DNA of 64,000 bases from Catenibacterium sp. co_0103 (GCF_004168205.1 NZ_RCYB01000003.1:1-64000); one strand, 5' to 3'; positions 6,780 through 14,605 are shown, counted from the stretch's first letter. Notes: generated from the sequence alone by a model not told the origin. Numbers and translations are program-made.

Positions 6780-7760
6780 ATGAAGATACCGGCGAGCAAG
6801 GTGCCCGCGCAGGTGTGGGCCGACAAGGCGAGGCGGCGTGCCGACTTGGATGAAGTGGAGAGCATGTTGCTGTCTTCTTGGGATGACAGCAAACAGGTTT
6901 ATAGAATCGGCAAGGAGCTTTGGGATGAGCTTCGCATTGATGAGGCGGACGAGGTGCCGGTGGATGCGCTGCTGCGACTGCCATATGGCTGTATCTTCAT
7001 AGAGAGAAGATGGGTAGATGAGTATGAACAGCTGCTAACCGATGATATAGCTGACATCTGGGGTGAGGCGAGTTGTTATGTGACGCGTTACTACGAGGGA
7101 TGTTTTTGCTGGGTTGAGGGGCGAACTCTCTTCGTCGATAGCTTGACCCATCATTGCGAGATGAGGCACACGGACGATTATGGTTCGGACGTGGCGGAGG
7201 TTCGACGCGGGATGCGGATGTGGCTCGATACAATCGAGCTTCCGATAGATGAGGGGACTTCGCTTGAAAGATGGTATTCCGAGGAGCTGAATGTTGTTCG
7301 TAAAGCGAATGAGTCCATGTCATATGCTTGTGAGATTACCGATGAGGAGCTGTTGATGACGGCTCATTCGCACAGCTATCTTCTTGAGCATATCTTGGGG
7401 TCTCTTCTCTATATCTCCTCCAAGGAGGCCGATGTGCGCACGGTCTACGTTCCCCAGAAGAACCTGTCCCGGAAGAGCCGTCAGACCGATTGCACCGTCC
7501 ATGACGTCGGTTTCCGCATCGCCCCACAGCTCGCGGAGGTGCGCCGCGTCTATGAGCATGACGCGAAGGGTCAGGATGGCGGCAATACAGGACGGCATGT
7601 GGCATCCCATGTCAGGCGCGGCCATTGGCACGGGTACTGGACCGGCCCGAGAGAGAACCCCACCGGTCTCGAAATCAAGTGGGTTGCGCCGACAATCGTG
7701 AATGGCTCTCGCGGCGAGCTTGGGGGAACCGTCCATGAGGTTGGTGGCCGTGACGCTTGA
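6780..7760 (+). CDS. AcrVA2-like anti-CRISPR family protein
   Basis: A 326-residue protein whose C-terminus carries RRGHWHGYW (about residues 279-287), then G-rich sequence, IKW and P-x-x-VNG. As I remember it, this is the signature of the AcrVA2 C-terminal domain. AcrVA2 lowers Cas12a levels by acting on its nascent chain and mRNA. Relatives occur widely in mobile elements, so the target here need not be Cas12a. The middle of the gene (about 6880-7400) is more AT-rich than the flanks, which suggests transfer. GAGAGGAGACCGAC precedes the ATG. It is followed at once by the promoter of the Pif1-type helicase. The family call rests on remembered motif similarity, not a search. Confidence 0.65.
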   Translation: MKIPASKVPAQVWADKARRRADLDEVESMLLSSWDDSKQVYRIGKELWDELRIDEADEVPVDALLRLPYGCIFIERRWVDEYEQLLTDDIADIWGEASCYVTRYYEGCFCWVEGRTLFVDSLTHHCEMRHTDDYGSDVAEVRRGMRMWLDTIELPIDEGTSLERWYSEELNVVRKANESMSYACEITDEELLMTAHSHSYLLEHILGSLLYISSKEADVRTVYVPQKNLSRKSRQTDCTVHDVGFRIAPQLAEVRRVYEHDAKGQDGGNTGRHVASHVRRGHWHGYWTGPRENPTGLEIKWVAPTIVNGSRGELGGTVHEVGGRDA

Positions 7761-7817
7761 GACGCCATGTGCGCATCTCATGGTATTGTGGTTTCGCATC
7801 ATTGTTGCTTTATAGTC

Positions 7818-7826
7818 TGATATAAT
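7818..7826 (+). promoter_or_regulatory. Extended -10 promoter for the helicase gene
   Basis: TG-A-TATAAT at 7818-7826, identical in form to the other cassette promoters, lies 40 nt before the ATG at 7866. A clear TAGTA/TACTA dyad is not evident here. Confidence 0.55.
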
Positions 7827-7865
7827 CATATCCATATAGCATCATCTCGACTTGGAAGGGGTCGC

Positions 7866-9371
7866 ATGGAAGAGGAAGAGCGCACGTTCACGCCCGGTCA
7901 GGCGGAGGCCATGGACGCCCTGTTGTCTGGCCGCAACGTGTTCCTATCGGGTAACGCCGGTACGGGCAAGAGCTATGTGCTCAACGCATTCATCGAGGAG
8001 CTTGAGGAGCGCGAGGTTCCCTACCTCGCCATGGCCCCGACGGGGATAGCCGCGCAGAACTTGCATAACGGCACGACCATCCACCGCACCTTGCAGGTGG
8101 GTTTCGGCGTGCTCGACCCGCACGACGAGAACAAGAAGACGCTCACGCGCAAGGTGCTCAACAAGGCCGAGGTCATCATCATCGACGAGGTATCCATGTG
8201 CCGCATCGACCTGTTCGAGCGCGTCATGAACATGGTGCTCGCAGCCAAGCGCGTCTCGGGCAGGAAGCAGGTCGTGCTCGTGGGCGACTTCTTCCAGCTC
8301 CCGCCGGTCGTGACCGATGATGACCGCAAGGTGCTGATGCAGCTGTGGCCGGGCAACGATGACGGCTACGCCTTCAAGTCCCCGCTATGGAAGGGCATGG
8401 GCTTCGAGCCGCATGTCCTCACCGAGGTGGTGCGCCAGAGCGACCCGGAGTTCATCGGTCAGCTCAACCGCGCCCGCATCGGCGATAGGGACTGCATCGC
8501 CTACTTCAACGAGCGCTCCATCTCCGACCGCAAGCGGGCACCGGAGGATGACCTGTGGCTGTGCGCCACGAACCGCATGGCATCCACCATCAACGACGAG
8601 CGCGTGGGGGAGTTGGAGCGCTTGGGCGCAAGGGCGCGGACGTACACGGCGTACTCCTACGGAGATGTGAAGCCCTCGGACAAGCCAACCGACGATAAGC
8701 TGCGCCTCGTGGAGGGCGCACGCGTGATGCTGCTGGCGAACATGCCCGACCACGGTCTTGCGAACGGCTCGCTGGGGACCATCTCGGAAGTCGGGGCGGA
8801 TAGCGTGGTAGTCGAGTTCGATGACTGCGAGTACCCCGTCGAGGTGACCGAGAAGGAGTGGAAAGTGCTGAAATCCTCCGTGCGCGACTTCATCGGCGAT
8901 GACGGCAACCCCGCGCAGGAGCTAGTAACCGACACGGTGGGCGCGTTTACGCAGATTCCCCTGCGCCTCGCGTTTGCCATCACCATCCACAAGTCACAGG
9001 GCCAGACCTTCGAGCGCTGCGCCGTCCACTCCAAGGTGTTCGGCGCGGGCATGCTCTACGTCGCCCTGTCCCGCTGCACCACCTTCGACGGCCTCACCGT
9101 GTGGCCGAAGATAGAGCGTCAACGCCTCTACGCAAACGAGTCCGTCATCGAGTTCTACGACTCCCTCGCCGTCAAGACCGAGAAAGCGCCCGAACCGTCG
9201 CAAGACGCCCTGTTCGATGCGGATGCTCCTGCGGACGCTTTGCCAGCGCCTACGGACAAGGAGGGGCGGACTGATGACGGCATGGTATACATCAAGTGCC
9301 CCGCGCAGATTGCCGACCGCGTGCGAGGCTACATCGACGCGTTGATGGAAGTCGCAGTCGGGGCTGTATAA
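7866..9371 (+). CDS. Pif1/RecD2-type DNA helicase
   Basis: A 501-residue SF1B helicase. Walker A is GNAGTGKS (about residues 30-37), Walker B is IIIDEVS, and GDFFQLPPV follows. The C-terminal motifs IHKSQGQTF and YVALSRC are characteristic of Pif1/RecD2 helicases. Such 5'-3' helicases resolve structures and aid replication or strand processing of incoming DNA. A 70-residue tail after the helicase core is acidic and unrecognised. The start is supported by GGAAGGGGTCGC directly upstream. It lies in the plus-strand leading region with its own extended -10 promoter. Confidence 0.85.
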   Translation: MEEEERTFTPGQAEAMDALLSGRNVFLSGNAGTGKSYVLNAFIEELEEREVPYLAMAPTGIAAQNLHNGTTIHRTLQVGFGVLDPHDENKKTLTRKVLNKAEVIIIDEVSMCRIDLFERVMNMVLAAKRVSGRKQVVLVGDFFQLPPVVTDDDRKVLMQLWPGNDDGYAFKSPLWKGMGFEPHVLTEVVRQSDPEFIGQLNRARIGDRDCIAYFNERSISDRKRAPEDDLWLCATNRMASTINDERVGELERLGARARTYTAYSYGDVKPSDKPTDDKLRLVEGARVMLLANMPDHGLANGSLGTISEVGADSVVVEFDDCEYPVEVTEKEWKVLKSSVRDFIGDDGNPAQELVTDTVGAFTQIPLRLAFAITIHKSQGQTFERCAVHSKVFGAGMLYVALSRCTTFDGLTVWPKIERQRLYANESVIEFYDSLAVKTEKAPEPSQDALFDADAPADALPAPTDKEGRTDDGMVYIKCPAQIADRVRGYIDALMEVAVGAV

Positions 9372-9407
9372 TCGGTGCATCACGAAGTCTACGGAGAGGA
9401 AATCGGC

Positions 9408-9581
9408 ATGAGCGGCGATGACCTAAAGGTATACGACCCGAAGCGCTACGCAGCCGATTAGCCGCCAATCTTCCGATTCCACCGATACGGCACTTCGGGT
9501 AAGACCGGCAATGCGATGGAGAGGACAGACGACGCTTCGAATGGATACGGCTTAGAAAAGACCAGACTTGTTCTGACGTGA
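9408..9581 (+). pseudogene. Short reading frame with an in-frame TAG
   Basis: A good ribosome site (GAGAGGAAATCGGC) precedes an ATG at 9408. The frame is open for 57 codons except for one TAG at 9459-9461 (codon 18), and ends at TGA 9579-9581, just before a strong terminator. Before the stop it reads MSGDDLKVYDPKRYAAD. It is either a 17-residue peptide, a small gene killed by a nonsense mutation, or a readthrough product. TAG is an ordinary stop elsewhere here (ssb, DnaQ), so recoding of the whole code is unlikely. Confidence 0.35.
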
Positions 9582-9591
9582 GATGGCACGG

Positions 9592-9624
9592 AAGGGGTCG
9601 CGCTTCGGCGCGGCCCCTTTTCTC
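9592..9624 (+). terminator. Rho-independent terminator with TTCG loop
   Basis: AAGGGGTCGCGC (9592-9603) pairs with GCGCGGCCCCTT across a TTCG tetraloop with one mismatch, followed by TTTT. It ends the helicase/short-ORF transcript. Confidence 0.85.
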
Positions 9625-9633
9625 ATGGTCGGA

Positions 9634-9860
9634 TGGCAGGAAAGGTAAGGAGAGAGGAGGATGGGGGGATGATGGCGTTGTTGAGAAGGCGGTTGGTTCG
9701 CATGGGTGACGAGAGGAAGGGCAAGGATAGGGGCAAGCCCCTATGACCATGTTCCCTGCGGGGGCGGTTTTGTGGAGAGGGCGTGTAGGGTGGTAGGTTA
9801 CTACATTGATAGCGTGATAGGTTGATATAATTAAGGCACGGTAAGACCGAGAGAGGAAGG
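9634..9860 (+). repeat. Long dispersed promoter repeat R2
   Basis: Second copy of the roughly 230-bp repeat. It contains the hairpin ATAGGGGC-AA-GCCCCTAT (9727-9744) and ends in the promoter of the 58-residue gene. It differs from R1 and R3 mainly in its first 70 bp. Confidence 0.75.
9793..9831 (+). promoter_or_regulatory. Extended -10 promoter with GTAG/CTAC dyad
   Basis: GTAG (9793-9796) and CTAC (9801-9804) flank a 4-nt spacer. The extended -10 is TG-A-TATAAT (9823-9831), about 38 nt from the start codon. Confidence 0.6.
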
Positions 9861-9868
9861 TTTTGTGT

Positions 9869-10045
9869 ATGAGTAGGCAGCGAATCGAGCAGGAGGTCGT
9901 TGATTACGTCTCTGTGAACTTCGACCCATCCGAATGGGACATCGAAGGAATCGTCGAGGAGATTCACGACCTTGGCTTCGATACCGTCGATGACATGGAC
10001 CAAGACACCTTCACGGAGATTCTTCAAAGACACGATTTGGGATAG
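9869..10045 (+). CDS. Small acidic cassette protein
   Basis: A 58-residue, strongly acidic, probably all-helical protein (EEIHDLGFDTVDDMDQDTF). The ATG at 9869 follows AGGAAGG by 8 nt; an in-frame TTG at 9863 is less likely. Its own R2 promoter and a strong GGGCATCC/GGGTGCCC terminator with TTTTT frame it as a single-gene unit. No family recognised. Size, acidity and position would suit a DNA-mimic or inhibitor, as inference only. Confidence 0.6.
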   Translation: MSRQRIEQEVVDYVSVNFDPSEWDIEGIVEEIHDLGFDTVDDMDQDTFTEILQRHDLG

Positions 10046-10052
10046 GAGAAAG

Positions 10053-10077
10053 GGGCATCCGGGAGGGTGCCCTTTTT
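10053..10077 (+). terminator. GGGCATCC/GGGTGCCC terminator
   Basis: An 8-bp stem with one G-T pair (10053-10060 with 10065-10072) and loop GGGA, followed by TTTTT. Confidence 0.85.
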
Positions 10078-10097
10078 CATGGAGAGGATATGTAGGA

Positions 10098-10138
10098 ATG
10101 TAGTTTGCTACATTTATGGCATGGTTGGTTGATATAAT
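10098..10138 (+). promoter_or_regulatory. Extended -10 promoter with ATGTAG/CTACAT operator
   Basis: A perfect 6-bp inverted repeat with a 4-nt spacer (10098-10113) precedes TG-A-TATAAT (10130-10138). Confidence 0.65.
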
Positions 10139-10174
10139 TAAGCCACAGGCAACCACGAGGGAAGGAACCCCACC

Positions 10175-11230
10175 ATGAAGTACAAGGGCATCGAGCTTGA
10201 GGGTTTGGACAAGAAGGTCAAGCTGTCGCATAGCCGCGTCATGGAGACCGACGAGGGCACCGACTGGATTGACAAACTGCTCACCTGCGACAAGGCCGCG
10301 CTCACGCCGACCCAGTTCCACGAGGTCAGCGCCCTCAGCTCCGTCATCAATATGGACTACCAGATTTGCAACGGCGGCATAGAGCAGTACGTCTTCAACG
10401 GCTACCACGAGTACCGCGCACCGTACAGCGATGATGACGTGGCGCAGCTCGATTTGAACCAGCAGTTCATAATGCTTTGCAGGTTGGTGGCTTTCGGCGG
10501 CGATGTCTTCCCCGGGATGGATAAGAATGAGGCCGTCCTTCGTTGGGCGGGGAACTTCCACCACTGTGATTGGGAATCGCTTCTCGATGGCGATGAAGAT
10601 GGGTATGTTGACGAGTATCAGTTGGGGAAGTTGGAGGAGTGCGAGCAGGCTTACTACGACGGTGTTAGCGAATGCGGCCATGACCTGCTGAACCTCACCG
10701 CCTGTTCCTCCCCCGTGGAGATTGCCGAGGCCGTCGCGCTGATGGAGACCGTCAAGAACGACGCTTTGCGCGAACCTGATGCCATCCACCGCCCCACGCT
10801 CGCCGAGGAGGCTGCGAACGCCCGTGCGGCTGCTGCGGCCTTGGCTGAGGAGGAGGCGCGTTGCGAGGATGACGATGATGATGGTGCCCCCGACATCATC
10901 AAGGAGCTGTTCTGCGAGCTGTTCCGTGACGATGATTGCGAGGGTTGCCCGCTCCATCGGGAGGGCGGTGGCACGACCGACTCCGACGAGCTGCCCGGTG
11001 ATGGGGACCTGCGCATGTTCATGGTCTCGGCGACTCCGTTCCCGGTGTGGGTGCGCGGTGAGGGCTGGGTGGATGCCGCCTTCGCCCTGCGCGGGGAAAT
11101 CGAGGACATCGCCGTCGCGGGATTCACTGCCGCGTTGAAGGAGGGTTCGGTGCATCTCAGCGCCGTGCCCGTCAGCGGTGACGAGGACGCGCCGGGTATG
11201 GTCATGTTGGAGAAGGTCGTGCGCGACTAA
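10175..11230 (+). CDS. DUF4375 (DMP19-like) acidic protein
   Basis: A 351-residue acidic protein. The N-terminal third has INMDYQICNGGIEQYVFNGY (about residues 58-77), matching the NGGxxQxFxN signature of DUF4375, the family of the Neisseria DNA-mimic DMP19. A run of six Asp residues and a CEGCPL motif follow around residues 230-265. The last 90 residues look like a separate beta-rich domain. AAGGAA lies 7 nt before the ATG. It has its own operator-promoter and a strong terminator. A DNA-mimic or anti-defence role is plausible from family and context but unproven. Confidence 0.6.
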   Translation: MKYKGIELEGLDKKVKLSHSRVMETDEGTDWIDKLLTCDKAALTPTQFHEVSALSSVINMDYQICNGGIEQYVFNGYHEYRAPYSDDDVAQLDLNQQFIMLCRLVAFGGDVFPGMDKNEAVLRWAGNFHHCDWESLLDGDEDGYVDEYQLGKLEECEQAYYDGVSECGHDLLNLTACSSPVEIAEAVALMETVKNDALREPDAIHRPTLAEEAANARAAAAALAEEEARCEDDDDDGAPDIIKELFCELFRDDDCEGCPLHREGGGTTDSDELPGDGDLRMFMVSATPFPVWVRGEGWVDAAFALRGEIEDIAVAGFTAALKEGSVHLSAVPVSGDEDAPGMVMLEKVVRD

Positions 11231-11251
11231 CAGTCGGAGATGACCTTTTGC

Positions 11252-11285
11252 GGGGCCGTGCCGCAGGTGGCGCGGCCCCTTTTCA
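11252..11285 (+). terminator. Rho-independent terminator
   Basis: GGGGCCG (11252-11258) pairs with CGGCCCC (11273-11279), with further inner pairing, followed by TTTTC. It lies just before the ribosome site of the exonuclease gene. Confidence 0.75.
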
Positions 11286-11303
11286 ACCGAGAGGGAGAGT
11301 AAG

Positions 11304-11906
11304 ATGGAATCCAAATACGATTACGTCGTGTTCGACATTGAGACAACTGGGCTGCATCCCGATAGCGACCAGATTTGCGAGATTGCCGCCATCGGTGTCA
11401 AGGACGGCCTGCCGCAGGGCACGTTCTCGACGCTCGTGGCGATTGAGGGGTCTATGCCCGAGGCGGCGGGGCGCGTCAACGGCATCACCGACGATATGCT
11501 CAAGGGCGCTCCCGCCATCGGCGACGCGCTCGATGCGTTCCTCGACTTCATCGGGGATGACGCGGTGCTCGCTGGGCACAACATCGTCTCGTTCGACATC
11601 CCGTTCGTGGCGAACGCAGCCGCCAAATCCGGTCGTGTCTTTATCTACCCCTATGTCATCGACACGTTGGAGGCGGCGAGGGAGCTGTGGCCCGACCTGC
11701 CCGGACGCTCCATGGACAGCCTGCGCGGCATCCTCGGCATCGAGCGCACGGATGCCCACCGCGCACTGGCGGATTGCTATGACGAGCTTGCGGTCTTGAA
11801 CGCCGAGCTTTCGGTCATCATGCAGTCCTACGCCCGGAAGATGGACTATTGCCGTGGCGAGCTTCTGCGCATCGCCGGTGAAATCGCCGAGGAGATTGGG
11901 GAGTAG
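11304..11906 (+). CDS. DnaQ-like 3'-5' exonuclease (DEDD family)
   Basis: A 200-residue exonuclease domain: Exo I FDIETTGL near residue 10, Exo II with GHNIVSFDIPF around residue 95, and Exo III HRALADCYDE around residue 153. This is the DEDDh arrangement of the polymerase III epsilon subunit. It is short and without other domains, so it probably acts in trimming or proofreading of element DNA or RNA. GAGAGGGAGAGTAAG precedes the ATG. It is followed closely by a small membrane protein gene. Confidence 0.85.
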   Translation: MESKYDYVVFDIETTGLHPDSDQICEIAAIGVKDGLPQGTFSTLVAIEGSMPEAAGRVNGITDDMLKGAPAIGDALDAFLDFIGDDAVLAGHNIVSFDIPFVANAAAKSGRVFIYPYVIDTLEAARELWPDLPGRSMDSLRGILGIERTDAHRALADCYDELAVLNAELSVIMQSYARKMDYCRGELLRIAGEIAEEIGE

Positions 11907-11915
11907 GCGGTCGCG

Positions 11916-12257
11916 GTGGCTGGCATGGACACCGTTTACAGCTTGGAGGTCTGGGTGCCGGACGGGGAGCGGTGGCGCTGGTCCGCCATCGGCGCGTACC
12001 CGACCTTGGATATGGCCGTTGCCCTGCTCATGTCACCGGTTGCCGTCAATCCCGGAACCGCCTTCGCCGACACCACTCAGGTGACCATCTGCGCCGCCGA
12101 GTCCGATGGCGATGAGAAGGAGGCGGGTAGCTATGGTAAGACCGGTGGCATCGGCCTCGCACCGGCCATCGCCATCTTGGGCGCATCCTCGGTCGCGTGC
12201 CTGACCCTCGCGCATCGGCTCGGCAAGGGCGATGATGGGGAGATTTCGGATGTATGA
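11916..12257 (+). CDS. Small protein with C-terminal membrane helix
   Basis: A 113-residue protein. An N-terminal region with VYSLEVWVPDGERWRWSAIG looks beta-rich. One hydrophobic helix lies near the C-terminus (APAIAILGASSVACLTLAHRL). The first possible start is GTG at 11916, and an ATG at 11925 is equally plausible; neither has a strong ribosome site. It is 10 nt downstream of the DnaQ-like gene and may be co-translated. No family recognised. Confidence 0.5.
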   Translation: MAGMDTVYSLEVWVPDGERWRWSAIGAYPTLDMAVALLMSPVAVNPGTAFADTTQVTICAAESDGDEKEAGSYGKTGGIGLAPAIAILGASSVACLTLAHRLGKGDDGEISDV

Positions 12258-12351
12258 TGCCGTGAACTGCCCGTTTCCAGCTAGACACGCTGAGAGCCGA
12301 TTCTAGGAGGCATCATCAGATATAGGTCATCTGGGACATGGGTGACACGCA

Positions 12352-12387
12352 AGACCCCGCAGATTCGATTCTGCGGGGTCGTTTTTT
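12352..12387 (+). terminator. Rho-independent terminator
   Basis: An 11-bp stem (GACCCCGCAGA with TCTGCGGGGTC) with loop TTCGAT is followed by GTTTTTT. A near-identical terminator ends the sortase operon at 29013-29050 on the minus strand, so the terminator sequence itself is duplicated. Otherwise 12258-12418 holds no gene. Confidence 0.9.
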
Positions 12388-12418
12388 CTCTGTATTCGAT
12401 TTTTCCATCCATTCGCTG

Positions 12419-13450
12419 TCAACGGTTGCCGTCGCGCTCGCGTTCTGCGGGCGGCGCGGTCTGCTCCATCGCCTTAGACGCCTCCTTGGCGTTTTTCGCC
12501 TCTTCCTTGAGGGAGACGGGGGACTCGATGGCCTTCTCGTGGCGGCGCTCCTCCCTGTACAGCTCGTAGGCCGGTTCTAGGATTGCCTCCCTCCTCACGT
12601 CTATGAGCTGCGAGTAGAACTCGCGCCTCACATCGCTGATGCAAGGGGTATCCTCGATGAGGCGGTGGATGGCGGCGAAATCCAGCTCACGCATGATGCC
12701 TCCGAGCACCGCACGTGCCTTCGCGCCTACATCGGATAGCAGGAACTCGTGATAGGCGACCTTGTTCTTACCGATGCGGAGAGCGGCACGGGGAAAATCA
12801 AGCACTCTCTTGACAAGACTGTCCCTATCCTTGATGAAGTCAGCCATTGCTGCCTCGTTGAGTGCCGGGTAGAGGCTCGAACCGCAATCGTAGATGGGTG
12901 CCAAGTCGATTATCTCGTTCCTGCCCTTGTCGAGGATGTACCCCCAGTTACCGGCGTGCCGGTCGAAGTTTCCGATGAGGGAATCGACGGCGAACATCTG
13001 CCAATACCGCTCCTCTGCGGCCTCCCTTATGCCTTCGAGGGAATCGTGTTCCGAGAAGATGCCGAGGAGGTTGCCGAGTATTGGCGTTCTGCCTCCTGCC
13101 GTGGAGCTTCCCAGAAACGAGTTCTCAAGTTTCTTGAACTCCACGAGAGTCACATTCTCCGCGTCCGGGCGGGACTCGATGAAGTCGCGGCAGGCTACGA
13201 CGGACCTTCCGTCGTATGTCCCCATCACCGTGTGTTGCGTCGGCAGACCGGCGAGGGCGTAGATGTGCGAGCCGAGGTACTCCGATACCGGCGTGCTGGT
13301 GTAGCTGGCTTGCAACGGCTTGTGCTCATCCGATTCGAGCTTCTGTCCGAACTTCAACATGTACACGTCGCCATCGTATATGATTTTCCTCTTGAAGTCG
13401 GCACCCTCGTAGCTGTTGACGAGAACCTTGCAACCCGTGAAATCAATCAT
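12419..13450 (-). CDS. CtkA/HipA-like kinase carrying the C-terminal tag
   Basis: A 343-residue HipA-fold kinase of the CtkA type. It has MIDFTGCKV at the start, YMLKFGQK with the ATP-binding Lys, and the catalytic loop SLIGNFDRHAGNWG (about residue 160) followed by APIYDCGSSLYP. Such kinases phosphorylate protein targets and are found as toxins or secreted effectors. The C-terminus holds the shared tag VSLKEEAKNAKEASKAM, 15 residues before the end. The start is the ATG at 13450, 7 nt after GGAGG. It overlaps the upstream gene by 8 nt, so the two are translationally coupled. A T4SS-delivered kinase is inferred. Confidence 0.8.
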   Translation of the reverse strand: MIDFTGCKVLVNSYEGADFKRKIIYDGDVYMLKFGQKLESDEHKPLQASYTSTPVSEYLGSHIYALAGLPTQHTVMGTYDGRSVVACRDFIESRPDAENVTLVEFKKLENSFLGSSTAGGRTPILGNLLGIFSEHDSLEGIREAAEERYWQMFAVDSLIGNFDRHAGNWGYILDKGRNEIIDLAPIYDCGSSLYPALNEAAMADFIKDRDSLVKRVLDFPRAALRIGKNKVAYHEFLLSDVGAKARAVLGGIMRELDFAAIHRLIEDTPCISDVRREFYSQLIDVRREAILEPAYELYREERRHEKAIESPVSLKEEAKNAKEASKAMEQTAPPAERERDGNR

Positions 13451-13670
13451 GCCCATGCCTCCATCCGTACTGCACGTAGTACCAGCGTACCCATGCGTCA
13501 TTCTCCTCGCTGACGCTCCGCGCCGATGCCTGCACCTCGTTGAGGTAGCAGTCGAGGTTCATCACCTCGTCGCTCTCCCAAGCGTCCAGCAACTCGTTTA
13601 TCGCGAGTTCGAGGTCGTATGGGACCTCGAACGGCAGTTCGTCGGGTCTCAATATACCAGTCGTGTCCAT
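13443..13670 (-). CDS. Partner protein of the CtkA-like kinase
   Basis: A 75-residue acidic protein (PYDLELAINELLDAWES, then LDCYLNEVQASARSV). Small proteins of this kind commonly sit directly upstream of CtkA-family kinases. Its 3' end overlaps the kinase start by 8 nt. AAGGAGG lies upstream of the ATG at 13670, and an extended -10 with TAGTA-rich sequence lies at 13696-13718. It is most likely an antitoxin or cofactor of the kinase; this is inferred from gene order. Confidence 0.65.
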   Translation of the reverse strand: MDTTGILRPDELPFEVPYDLELAINELLDAWESDEVMNLDCYLNEVQASARSVSEENDAWVRWYYVQYGWRHGHD

Positions 13671-13695
13671 GCGACCGTTCCTCCTTTCACATAGT

Positions 13696-13718
13696 TATAT
13701 ATCATACTATTATACTAC
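13696..13718 (-). promoter_or_regulatory. Minus-strand extended -10 promoter in a TAGTAT repeat
   Basis: On the minus strand an extended -10, TG-A-TATATA (13696-13704), follows two direct copies of TAGTAT separated by AA. The half-sites match those of the plus-strand cassette promoters, so the kinase module may share their control. Confidence 0.5.
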
Positions 13719-13776
13719 GATACTCTCAGATTCTCAACCCTGCGCCGTGGTCGGAGCCGCGAATCGAGACGGTGGG

Positions 13777-14009
13777 AAGGCAGGGAGAGAGGAGGAGGGG
13801 GTGACGGTCACAAGAAGGGCGATGTTGCAGAGATGGCGGTTGGTTCGCATGGGTGACGGATGGGGGAGGGCAAGGATAGGGGCAAGCCCCTATGACCCAT
13901 GTTCCCTGCGGGGGCGGCTTTGTGGAGAGGGCGTGTAGTATTATAGTCTACTACATTGGTAGTACGGCACATTGCTATAATTAAGCCACAGGCAACCGAG
14001 AGAAAGGAA
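13777..14009 (+). repeat. Long dispersed promoter repeat R3
   Basis: Third copy of the roughly 230-bp repeat. The hairpin ATAGGGGC-AA-GCCCCTAT is at 13876-13893, and from GGTTCGCATGGGTGACGG onward it is close to R1. It ends before the gene at 14016. Confidence 0.75.
13934..13981 (+). promoter_or_regulatory. Extended -10 promoter with TGTAGTA/TACTACA operator
   Basis: A perfect 7-bp inverted repeat with an 8-nt spacer (13934-13955) precedes TG-C-TATAAT (13973-13981). Confidence 0.65.
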
Positions 14010-14015
14010 CCGGAT

Positions 14016-14471
14016 ATGTTCGAGCCGAAGTGCGACTGGTGGAGGAAGATTAAGTGGGAGGACAAGACGGTCCTGTTGAAGGGCATCCTCTCCATCAAGC
14101 GCGAGGATTACGGCAGGTTCGTCGAGCTGGCGCTTGCCGGGGATTACGACGAGGAGACGCAGACCGGCGAGTTCTGGTTCGATGCAGAGAAGGAGGGGCC
14201 GCGCGGCATCCTCGAATGGCTTGGGTTCTCGGCGGATGAGACCGAGGGGGGCTTGGAGTGTGTCTGCTTTGAAGACAGCGGGTACGGTGCATACAGGGAC
14301 GACATGGGACGCGCCGTCTTCGAGGCCTGCGCCCCCGTCATCGGGGCGGGTTCCGTCCTTATGTTCATGGAGAACTGGGACGAGGCCGAGGAGAAGGACC
14401 CGCGCATCTGGCGATACACGTTCGATGGCGAGAAGATGCACGTCCAAGATGGTCGCTTCGTCTTCGACTAG
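14016..14471 (+). CDS. Acidic cassette protein of unknown function
   Basis: A 151-residue acidic protein rich in Trp, Glu and Asp (starts MFEPKCDWWRKIKWEDKTVL). The start is the ATG at 14016, 6 nt after AAGGAA; upstream in-frame codons lie inside the promoter repeat. The R3 promoter and an 11-12 bp terminator make it a single-gene unit. It resembles its neighbours only in design, not in sequence. No family recognised. Confidence 0.65.
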   Translation: MFEPKCDWWRKIKWEDKTVLLKGILSIKREDYGRFVELALAGDYDEETQTGEFWFDAEKEGPRGILEWLGFSADETEGGLECVCFEDSGYGAYRDDMGRAVFEACAPVIGAGSVLMFMENWDEAEEKDPRIWRYTFDGEKMHVQDGRFVFD

Positions 14472-14477
14472 GTGGCA

Positions 14478-14510
14478 ATAGGGGCATCCGCGAGGGTGCC
14501 CCTATTCTTA
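14478..14510 (+). terminator. ATAGGGGCATCC/GGGTGCCCCTAT terminator
   Basis: A 12-bp stem with one G-T pair (14478-14489 with 14494-14505) and loop GCGA, then TTCTT. The outer ATAGGGGC/GCCCCTAT part equals the hairpin inside repeats R1-R3. Confidence 0.85.
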
Positions 14511-14536
14511 TGGAGAGTCTATGTGGCATACTGTAT

Positions 14537-14569
14537 TACCACTTTTGTAGTATTGTAGGTTGCTATAAT
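14537..14569 (+). promoter_or_regulatory. Extended -10 promoter with TACCAC/GTAGTA dyad
   Basis: A 6-bp inverted repeat with one mismatch (14537-14552) precedes TG-C-TATAAT (14561-14569). Confidence 0.6.
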
Positions 14570-14605
14570 TAAGGCAACGCAAACCGCGAGGGAAGGAACC
14601 CCACC

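Noticed and set aside
9623-11314. 563-codon minus-strand frame
   Set aside because: Antisense to the promoter repeat and the DUF4375-like gene; no ribosome site or domain.
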